Both the position numbers and the translations under genes were made by a program. From Paenibacillus thermotolerans (lineage in GTDB: Bacteria; Bacillota; Bacilli; Paenibacillales; YIM-B00363), in contig NZ_JAQZSG010000008.1 in the NCBI RefSeq assembly GCF_028745515.1, forward strand, positions 1 to 64,000: 64,000 nt of DNA, in the 5' to 3' direction. A model generated the notes under the pieces. It was not told where the DNA came from. It made no database searches and worked only from the letters and a program-made list of their open reading frames with translations. Numbering within the stretch: position 1 is the first letter of the stretch; every line of letters starts with the position of its first letter. This document shows, piece by piece, positions 57,254 through 64,000 of the stretch.

Positions 57254-58375
57254 GTGGCGAAAATATTGTTCAACCATGTATACAAGCGATACGGAAAGTT
57301 CAAGGAGCTGGCCGTCAACGATTTCAACCTGGAAGTGGAAGATCAAGAGTTTCTGGTGTTCGTCGGCTCTTCGGGCTGCGGGAAATCGACGACGCTGCGC
57401 ATGCTGGCCGGGCTTGAGGACGTTTCCGAGGGCGAAATTTACATCGGCGACACGCTCGTCAACGATATTCCGCCCAAGGATCGGGATATATCGATGGTGT
57501 TCCAAAATTATGCGCTGTACCCGAATATGTCCGTGTTTGAGAATATCGCCTTCGGGCTGCGGCTGCGCAAGCTGCCTAAGCACGAGATCGAGCTGTCCGT
57601 GAAACGGGCGGCGCGCGTGCTGGAAATTGAAAATTTCCTGGAGCGCAAGCCGAAGGAGCTGTCCGGCGGCCAGCGCCAGCGGGTTGCGTTGGGAAGAGCG
57701 ATCGTGAGGACGCCCCAAGCGTTTCTGATGGACGAACCGCTGTCGAATCTCGATGCCAAGCTGCGCGTTCAGATGCGGGCGGAGCTTATTAATTTGCACA
57801 AAAAAATCGGCGTAACGACCATTTACGTGACTCACGACCAAGTGGAAGCGATGACGATGGGAAACCGGATCGTCGTGATGGAGAAGGGCGTCATCCAGCA
57901 GGTGGATACCCCCGAGAACGTATATAACAAGCCGGCCAATCTGTTTGTCGCCAATTTTATCGGCAATCCCCCGATGAATTTCATTACCGGCAGGCTGGAG
58001 GAGCACGGCGGGGCGCTTGAGTTTCATACGAACCGCTTCTCGCTGCGGATCGACGAAAGGCAGGCGCACCGGCTGCGGAACCAGCACCGTATGGTCGATA
58101 AGACGGTCATTATCGGCATTCGCCCCGAGCATGTCAGCTTTGAGGACGCCGCGCTCGAGGAAAACAGCCGTTCGACGATCAAAGGCGTGCTGCACATCAA
58201 CGAGTTTATCGGCTCGGATCGTTATTACCACTTGGATATCGGCGCCGGAAAGATGTTCGTGGCACGCGCGCATCCCCGATATCCGCTGATCGAGGGAGAC
58301 CGGGCCGTATTCGCCGTCGATATGAGCAAAGCGCTGTTTTATCACAAGGACACGGAGAAGCTGTTAACCGATTGA
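57254..58375 (+). CDS. Sugar ABC transporter ATPase (MsmX/UgpC/MalK type)
   Basis: ATPase of 373 residues. Walker A is VGSSGCGKSTT, the Q loop FQNYALYP, signature LSGGQRQRVALGRA, Walker B AFLMDEPLSNLDAKLR, and switch His in YVTHDQVEAM. The C-terminal TOBE regulatory domain has GIRPEHVSFED. Start is GTG 57254 with GGAGG eight bases upstream; ATG 57236 overlaps that ribosome site. MsmX-type ATPases serve several CUT1 importers. It heads this locus and could also power the importer at 25114-28394, which lacks an ATPase. Confidence 0.94.
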   Translation: MAKILFNHVYKRYGKFKELAVNDFNLEVEDQEFLVFVGSSGCGKSTTLRMLAGLEDVSEGEIYIGDTLVNDIPPKDRDISMVFQNYALYPNMSVFENIAFGLRLRKLPKHEIELSVKRAARVLEIENFLERKPKELSGGQRQRVALGRAIVRTPQAFLMDEPLSNLDAKLRVQMRAELINLHKKIGVTTIYVTHDQVEAMTMGNRIVVMEKGVIQQVDTPENVYNKPANLFVANFIGNPPMNFITGRLEEHGGALEFHTNRFSLRIDERQAHRLRNQHRMVDKTVIIGIRPEHVSFEDAALEENSRSTIKGVLHINEFIGSDRYYHLDIGAGKMFVARAHPRYPLIEGDRAVFAVDMSKALFYHKDTEKLLTD

Positions 58376-58388
58376 AGGAGGTACGCAG

Positions 58389-61379
58389 ATGGCTGGAGGA
58401 GAGAGAAGACGTCTCGTCACCCGAATATTCGCCGTATTTCTGTCGGTGGCGCTGGCCGGCGTCTCGAGCGTGCCGGGTTTCGGCTTAGTGCATGCCGAGC
58501 CGGATGCGCCGGCGGAATCGACCGTCGATTCGGCGGGCACGGCTTCGGGCGCATTCAAGGAGCCTTATTACGACAACGTCCGCCGGAAGCGGGAGGAGAA
58601 TCGAATTCCGTACGGCAAAGGCGAATATGGCATTCAAGCCGCCGACTTTGCAAGCAAGTCCGACGATGCGGTTGTTTCAACCGGCGCATATGAAGGCGAA
58701 AGCGGCGTCCTTATTTGGTCCGTTCCCAAGGGATGGGTCCAATACGAAATCGATATCGCCGAAGAAGGCTTGTATGAAATAGCGGCCGATTACTATCCGC
58801 TGCCGGACGAATATCAAAGAAACATGCGCGCATCGATTCTCTCGGTTCAAATCAACGGGGAATATCCGTTCCGCGAGGCGCGTTCGATGTCCTTCGAGCG
58901 GGAATTTATACATCAGCCGCCCCGGTTCGACGCCGAAGGCGACCAGCTGAAATCCGGAATCGAGGAGATTCGGGAATGGAAGACGAAGCCGTTCCGCGAT
59001 TCCGACGGGGCCTATGCGCTTCCGCTGCTCTGGCACCTGAAGAAGGGCAAAAACATCATCCGTATTCAATTGTCGCAGCAGCCTATGGCGCTCAAGTCGT
59101 TCGCGATTAAGCCTCCTGCCGGGATTCCGTCATACGAGGACGCAAGAAAGTCGTATCCGGCAGCAAAGGCAAGCGGAGCCGAACCGATCGTGATCGAAGC
59201 CGAGCAAATCAGCCGCAAAAATTCGACATCGATTCAGGCTCAATACGACCGCGACGCCATGACGACCCCGCAATCGTTCAAGCATATTTCGTATAACACA
59301 CTCGGCGCTTGGGGCTGGTACAAAGGCGGACACGCGGTGACTTGGGAATTCGAGGCGCCCGAAGACGGCTTGTACAACATCGGCATGCGGGCGAACCAAA
59401 ATCTTCGCAAAAACTTGGCCGTGTTTCGAACGATTTACATCGACGGCGTCATTCCGTTCCAAGAGCTGCGCTCGTACCGCATCCCGTACGCCCCCGGATG
59501 GAGGGGGCTCGAGATCGAGGACGACGGCGGCAAGCCGTTCGAATTTTACCTGACGAAGGGGAAGCACTCGATTACGATGGAGGCCGGATACGAGCCGTAT
59601 ATACCGGTCATCGCGAGAGTGGAGCAGATGGTCGCCGAGCTGCGGCAGGTGCGCGATTTGATCAAGTTCGCCACGGGCAACCGTCAGGACGACCAGTTCC
59701 GCGTATGGGACATCGAGAAGGATATGCCCGGCGTCACCGACAGCTTGAAGCAAATCAAGGATCAGCTTGACGAACAGGTAGCCATGCTCCGCGATATTAA
59801 TCAAGATATCGACATTGTGGCGCAGACGTATCGGTCGGCTTCGAAGGATATCGAAGAGCTGCTCCATGAACCCGAAAAAATCCCGACCAGCAATTTGACG
59901 CTGGGCGCCGTGCTGGAGCAGCTTCAGGATCAATACCGCAATTTAATGGATGCGCCTTTGCAGGTCGATAAGCTGTACGTCGCGCCTGCCGGCACTTCTT
60001 TCCCAAGGATGGAGGCCACCTTCTTCGAGAAGGTCAAAGCGATGTTCGCGACGCTGTTCTACTCCTTCGACGACCGAAACAAAATCGGGCGCCAAAGCGA
60101 CGACGTATTGAACGTCTGGATGATGATGGGGCGGGATTATGTCGACGAGCTGCAAATGCTGGCGGACGAGCAATTTACCCCGGAATACGGCGTCAAAGTA
60201 AACGTAAACCTCGTTCAATCTCCCGATTTGCTCATTTTGGCGAAAGCGTCGGGCATTTTGCCGGACGTCGCGCTGGGAATTCCGGGCAACATGCCGTTCG
60301 AGATGGCGCTGCGAGGAGCGGCGCAGGACATCGGCAAGCTGCCGGGCGGCAAGGAGCTGATCGGGAAGTATCATCCGGGCGCGATGCTGCCGTTTTATTA
60401 CGACGGCGGGTATTACGGCGTTCCGGAGACGACGAGCTTTAAAGTGCTGTTTTACCGCAAAGATATTTTGCGCCAGCTCGGGCTGGAGGTGCCGGAAACG
60501 TGGGACGACGTTTACCGGATGATCCCGACGCTGCTGCAGAAGCAATACAGCTTTTACGTGCCGCCGGACGATTTCTCGGCGATGTTTTTCCAAAGCGGGG
60601 CGGAGCTGTACACTCCGGACGGAATGTCCACCGCGCTCGATAAACCGGAGGCGTTCGAGGCGTTCAAGAAATGGACCGACCTGTTCAATATTCACGGTCT
60701 GGAGCGTCAGGTGCAGAGCTTCTATAACCAGTTCCGCGCAGGCACGATGCCGATCGGCATATCCGACTTCAACATCTATATGCAGCTGATGGTGGCAGCG
60801 CCGGATATTTTGAACGAATGGGCGATCGCTCCGATTCCAGGCACGAAACAGCCCGACGGCTCCATCGTCCGATGGGCGGCCGGAAGCAATCCGACGAGCG
60901 CCATGCTGTTCAGCGATACGCCGAAGCGAAAGCAAGACACCGCATGGACGTTTCTTCAGTGGTACTTGTCGGATGAAACGCAGACGCAATACGGCTTGAA
61001 CATGGAGCAATTCCGCGGAGAATCGTTCCGCTGGAATTCCGCCAACGTTCGGGCGTTCGCCAATATGCCGTGGAAGGGCGACGATTTGCAGGTCATTCTC
61101 GAGCAATGGAAGTGGATCAAGGATGTGCCGAACGTGCCGGGCGGCTATATGACGATGCGCGAGCTGGCCAACGCTTGGAACCGGGCGGTCGTGCCGGACA
61201 GCCAGGCGCTGGAGGCGCCGCGGGTAGCGCTTGAGAAAGCGATCAAGGAGATCGCCCGCGAGCTTGTCCGCAAGCAGCAGGAGTTCCGTTTCCGGGACGG
61301 CAACGGCAAAGTGATCCGCACGCTCGATCTGCCGCAAATTACGGAGCCGTGGGAAGGAGCGGATATCGATGTCGAATGA
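58389..61379 (+). CDS. Very long solute-binding protein with two N-terminal sugar-binding-like domains
   Basis: Exported protein of 996 residues, twice the usual size. A signal peptide (about 1-37, ending LVHA) is followed by two similar beta-sandwich domains (about 60-230 and 255-405; compare YEIDIAEEGLYEIAADYYPL with WEFEAPEDGLYNIGMRANQN), then a helical, coiled-coil-like linker (about 415-500) and a type 1 solute-binding domain (about 565-960, with VWMMMGRDYVDELQ, SGILPDVALGIPGNMPFE and VPETTSFKVLFYRKD). No lipobox is seen, so membrane attachment is not obvious. It overlaps the permease gene by 11 bases. It probably captures a large or polymeric glycan; the substrate is unknown. Confidence 0.88.
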   Translation: MAGGERRRLVTRIFAVFLSVALAGVSSVPGFGLVHAEPDAPAESTVDSAGTASGAFKEPYYDNVRRKREENRIPYGKGEYGIQAADFASKSDDAVVSTGAYEGESGVLIWSVPKGWVQYEIDIAEEGLYEIAADYYPLPDEYQRNMRASILSVQINGEYPFREARSMSFEREFIHQPPRFDAEGDQLKSGIEEIREWKTKPFRDSDGAYALPLLWHLKKGKNIIRIQLSQQPMALKSFAIKPPAGIPSYEDARKSYPAAKASGAEPIVIEAEQISRKNSTSIQAQYDRDAMTTPQSFKHISYNTLGAWGWYKGGHAVTWEFEAPEDGLYNIGMRANQNLRKNLAVFRTIYIDGVIPFQELRSYRIPYAPGWRGLEIEDDGGKPFEFYLTKGKHSITMEAGYEPYIPVIARVEQMVAELRQVRDLIKFATGNRQDDQFRVWDIEKDMPGVTDSLKQIKDQLDEQVAMLRDINQDIDIVAQTYRSASKDIEELLHEPEKIPTSNLTLGAVLEQLQDQYRNLMDAPLQVDKLYVAPAGTSFPRMEATFFEKVKAMFATLFYSFDDRNKIGRQSDDVLNVWMMMGRDYVDELQMLADEQFTPEYGVKVNVNLVQSPDLLILAKASGILPDVALGIPGNMPFEMALRGAAQDIGKLPGGKELIGKYHPGAMLPFYYDGGYYGVPETTSFKVLFYRKDILRQLGLEVPETWDDVYRMIPTLLQKQYSFYVPPDDFSAMFFQSGAELYTPDGMSTALDKPEAFEAFKKWTDLFNIHGLERQVQSFYNQFRAGTMPIGISDFNIYMQLMVAAPDILNEWAIAPIPGTKQPDGSIVRWAAGSNPTSAMLFSDTPKRKQDTAWTFLQWYLSDETQTQYGLNMEQFRGESFRWNSANVRAFANMPWKGDDLQVILEQWKWIKDVPNVPGGYMTMRELANAWNRAVVPDSQALEAPRVALEKAIKEIARELVRKQQEFRFRDGNGKVIRTLDLPQITEPWEGADIDVE

Positions 61380-62355
61380 GGTGCGTCTCCGTACCGTTAA
61401 ACAGCCGGAACCGCCGGGAACGGCAAAGAGCAAATGGATGAACCGGGTGACGGGCCTGCTGACGGACATGTGGCGAAACCGGCTTTCGTATTTGTTTGTC
61501 GCTCCGTTCTACGTCATGTTTCTGCTCTTTATTTTCATCCCGATCGTTGCCGGCATTGCGATGAGCTTCACGTATTTTAACGCCATTCAGTTCCCGTCCT
61601 GGGTCGGGTGGATGAACTATCAAAATTTGTTTTCGCAGGATATCGTGTTTCTGCAGCACGTCATACCGAATACGTTCAAGTTCGCCTTGTTCGTCGGCCC
61701 GCTCGGCTACATATGCGCTTTCATCCTCGCATGGCTGATCGCGCAGCTTCCGGGCTTGCTCCGCACCTTCTTCGCGCTTGCCATCTACGCGCCGTCCTTG
61801 ACGGCGGGCATCGCCATGACGGTCGTGTGGCAGGTCATGTTTACCGGCGACCGTACCGGTTACTTGAACAGCTTCCTGCTTCGCTGGGGGATCGTCGAAA
61901 AGCCGGTTTTGTTCGTACAAGACAGCGCGTATTTGATGATCGTCATGATCGTCGTTTCGATCTGGGCCAGCATGGGCATCGGCTTTCTGGCCATTCTGGC
62001 CGGCATCCTGAACGTCGACAAGCAGCTGTACGAAGCGGGCCGAATCGACGGAATCAAGAGCAGGCTGCAGGAAATTTGGTACATTACGATCCCGATGATG
62101 AAGCCGCAAATGATGTTCGCAGCCATCATGTCGATCGTCTATACGCTGAAAGCCGGCGCGATCGGCACGCAGCTGTCGGGAATGAACCCGACGCCGAACT
62201 ATGCGGGTCAGCTCATGATCAACCATATCGACGATTACGGCTTTATCCGTTATGAGCTCGGCTATGCCAGCGCCATATCGGTCGTGCTGCTCGGCATTTG
62301 CTACTTGCTCAGCCGATTTTTCAGCTTCTTATTCGCACCGAAGGAGGGGGAGTAA
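61369..62355 (+). CDS. Sugar ABC transporter permease (MalF type)
   Basis: Membrane subunit of 328 residues, six spans after a cytoplasmic N-terminal 45 residues. EAA loop: YEAGRIDGIKSRLQEIWYI. The start codon ATG 61369 lies inside the end of the binding-protein gene with GGAGCGG upstream. It partners the next permease and the ATPase at 57254. Confidence 0.93.
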   Translation: MSNEVRLRTVKQPEPPGTAKSKWMNRVTGLLTDMWRNRLSYLFVAPFYVMFLLFIFIPIVAGIAMSFTYFNAIQFPSWVGWMNYQNLFSQDIVFLQHVIPNTFKFALFVGPLGYICAFILAWLIAQLPGLLRTFFALAIYAPSLTAGIAMTVVWQVMFTGDRTGYLNSFLLRWGIVEKPVLFVQDSAYLMIVMIVVSIWASMGIGFLAILAGILNVDKQLYEAGRIDGIKSRLQEIWYITIPMMKPQMMFAAIMSIVYTLKAGAIGTQLSGMNPTPNYAGQLMINHIDDYGFIRYELGYASAISVVLLGICYLLSRFFSFLFAPKEGE

Positions 62356-63266
62356 TGCGCGAAAGAAACAATAGCGCGCTGCGGCGGCTTTACTGGAAGC
62401 GGAAGGCGATCGCCCTTGCGGTCAAACGGTTCGACCGCACCCAGCAGCTTATCGTGCTGCTGCTCGTCCTTCTTTCCGTGTTTATGCTGCTGCCGCTCGT
62501 ATACTTGTTTAATCACGCTTTTAAACCGCTGCACGAGCTGTTTCTGTTTCCGCCTACCTTTATCGTCAGGGATCCGACGGTGCAAAACTTCGTCGAGCTG
62601 CTTTCCGTAACGAGCAGCACGGTCGTCCCGGCATCCCGCTACGTGTTCAACAGCATTATCGTGGCGTTCCTCGCGACGGCGGGCATGGTGGCGACCGGAG
62701 CGCTGTGCGCCTACGCCTTATCGAAGCACAAATTTCCCGGCGGCAAGCTCATTCTCGGCTCGATCGTCACGTCGCTTTTGTTCGCACCGGAGACGATCGC
62801 CATTCCGCGGTACGTCGTCGTGCAAAGCTTGGGAATTATGAACACCTACTGGGGGCACGTGCTCCCGATGATCGCGCTGCCGGTCGGCGTGTTTCTCATT
62901 AAACAATTTATCGATCAAGTTCCCAACGAGGTCATCGAAGCGGCCAAAATCGACGGCACCTCCGAATTCGGCATCTTTCTGCGGATCGTCGTTCCGATGG
63001 TGACGCCGGCGATCGCCACCATCACGATTCTTGCGCTCCAGAACGCATGGGGAAATGCGGAAACGTCGGCATTGTTCATGCAGGAGGATTCGATGAAGAC
63101 GCTGCCGTTCTATATGGGCACGCTGACCTCCAATTTGGCCAACTCCGTAGCCAGACAAGGCGCCGCCGCGGCGGGAGCGCTCATTATGTTTTTGCCCATG
63201 CTGATCATCTTCCTGCTGTCCCAGCGGAAAGTCATCGCCACCATGGCGCATTCGGGAATTAAATGA
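62355..63266 (+). CDS. Sugar ABC transporter permease (MalG type)
   Basis: Membrane subunit of 303 residues. EAA loop: IEAAKIDGTSEFGIFLRIV. ATG 62355 shares a base with the previous stop (TAATG) and has GGAGGGGGAG upstream. Together with 61369 it completes a CUT1 importer. Confidence 0.93.
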   Translation: MRERNNSALRRLYWKRKAIALAVKRFDRTQQLIVLLLVLLSVFMLLPLVYLFNHAFKPLHELFLFPPTFIVRDPTVQNFVELLSVTSSTVVPASRYVFNSIIVAFLATAGMVATGALCAYALSKHKFPGGKLILGSIVTSLLFAPETIAIPRYVVVQSLGIMNTYWGHVLPMIALPVGVFLIKQFIDQVPNEVIEAAKIDGTSEFGIFLRIVVPMVTPAIATITILALQNAWGNAETSALFMQEDSMKTLPFYMGTLTSNLANSVARQGAAAAGALIMFLPMLIIFLLSQRKVIATMAHSGIK

Positions 63267-63316
63267 TGCGTTCGATTTTTCTCTTGAGCAGGCAGCTGGA
63301 AACGGGGGTAAGAAGG

Positions 63317-64000
63317 GTGAAGCTCACAAAACAATGGTTGCTCGGCATAGGGCTCGTTTGCTTGCTGTCGGCGGCGCTCCTTCCGGAGGCGGCGGTCGCC
63401 GAGGTGCCTTACCGAACCTTTTTCGAGGACAGCAACGGCCGGAATATTCCGACGCGTCCGACCTATACGCCGGCCGACGTCGTTGCCAACGACATATACG
63501 TCGACGGCGAGGGAGGGGAGAGCGTTTATTCTCCGCTGAAGAAGCCGCAGGATATTTTTATCGACGGGAACGATCACATTTACATCGCGGACACCGACAA
63601 TAACCGGGTCGTTCACTTGAATGAGAACGGCGAATTCGTTCGGCAAATCACCGTGCCGGAAAGCCCGTTGAAAGCGCCCCAAGGCGTATTTGTCGCGAAG
63701 AGCGGCGACATCTACATCGCCGATACGGGCAATAAACGCGTCGTCAGGCTCGACCGGGAGCTGAAGCTGCTCCAGGAATACGGGCGCCCGCAGTCGTCCT
63801 TGATCAACGACTCGTTCATCTACGAGCCGACGAACATGGTCGTCGACAACCGCGGCTTCGTGTATGTCGTATCCAAGGGAAGCTACCAAGGGCTCGTTCA
63901 ATTCGACCCCAGCGGCAAGTTTTTCGGATTTTTCGGCGCGAATGCGGCGGAGGTTACGGCGATGGATGTCATCCGGAAGCTGTTCTACACCAAGGAGCAG
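63317..64000 (+). CDS. Exported NHL-repeat beta-propeller protein (5' part)
   Basis: Partial gene, 228 codons seen, cut by the window end. GTG 63317 with GGGGG eight bases upstream gives a signal peptide (KLTKQWLLGIGLVCLLSAAL, cleavage after AVA). NHL-type repeats follow: KPQDIFIDGNDHIYIADTDN, then NNRVVHL, and APQGVFVAKSGDIYIADTGN, then KRVVRL. An in-frame ATG at 63266 overlapping the permease stop is the alternative start. NHL propellers bind protein, RNA or sugar; in this locus a role at the cell surface with the large binding protein is likely. Confidence 0.85.
   Translation, partial: MKLTKQWLLGIGLVCLLSAALLPEAAVAEVPYRTFFEDSNGRNIPTRPTYTPADVVANDIYVDGEGGESVYSPLKKPQDIFIDGNDHIYIADTDNNRVVHLNENGEFVRQITVPESPLKAPQGVFVAKSGDIYIADTGNKRVVRLDRELKLLQEYGRPQSSLINDSFIYEPTNMVVDNRGFVYVVSKGSYQGLVQFDPSGKFFGFFGANAAEVTAMDVIRKLFYTKEQ

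Noticed and set aside
59943-61469. Long minus-strand frame of 508 codons opposite the large binding protein
   Set aside because: It mirrors a well-supported gene in GC-rich DNA, is rich in Arg and His, and has no recognisable domain. The same holds for long frames at 34555-35895, 42895-44247, 1095-2051 and 57140-58345.

Overview
The window looks like chromosome of a spore-forming, Gram-positive member of the Paenibacillaceae (Paenibacillus or Cohnella type). The evidence is a GerA-type germination operon, moderately high GC, strong GGAGG-type ribosome binding sites, cre-like sites, a YneF/FolE/QueG/MutY housekeeping set and large sugar-utilisation loci with lipoprotein-dependent ABC importers. 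I found no rRNA, tRNA, transposase, phage gene or CRISPR array.

Layout. 1-950 is a 14-unit tandem array with a 52-base period and a conserved palindrome in each unit. 954-6219 holds a GH2 beta-galactosidase, a DMT exporter with an MBL-fold hydrolase, and an Lrp/AsnC regulator. 6247-8982 is a four-gene ABC exporter operon with its own winged-helix regulator and a tandem palindromic operator. 9471-16234 is housekeeping: mutY, sodA, a GNAT protein, a DUF402 nucleotidase, queG, an HD-GYP protein, yneF and folE. 16343-17439 is an AT-rich islet with a BsrE-like type I toxin and a DUF6933 protein. 17493-21008 is a gerAA-gerAB-gerAC operon, followed by a DHA2 exporter and two decayed genes (22826-24855).

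25114-46287 is one co-directional run of about 21 kb for uptake and breakdown of a mannose-containing glycan: a lipoprotein and two permeases, a class II ketose-bisphosphate aldolase, two SIS-ROK gene pairs, an Asp/Glu racemase homologue, a double MBL protein, GH38 alpha-mannosidase, GH2 beta-mannosidase, an OtnC-like aldolase with an OtnK-like (DUF1537) kinase, a DeoR regulator, GH43 and a GH36/Sip1-like enzyme. A promoter and a cre-like site precede the run. It has no ATPase of its own; the MsmX/UgpC-type ATPase at 57254 could serve it. That ATPase heads a second sugar locus (57254-64000, cut by the window end) with an unusual 996-residue binding protein, two permeases and an NHL-repeat protein. 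Between the two loci lie an ECF41 sigma factor with its oxidoreductase and a textbook ECF41 promoter, a NUDIX protein, an alpha/beta hydrolase, an IclR regulator, an orphan 7TM histidine kinase and an OmpR-type two-component pair.

The most unusual signal is non-coding. Five intergenic elements (about 9158, 23957, 49517, 54134 and 56667) share one design: four copies of a roughly 24-base core that starts TAACGGA or TAGCGGA, mostly arranged forward, forward, reverse, reverse, with centre spacings near 51, 62 and 51 bases. The cores differ between elements but the geometry is kept. The 52-base period of the array at 118-846 matches the same spacing.
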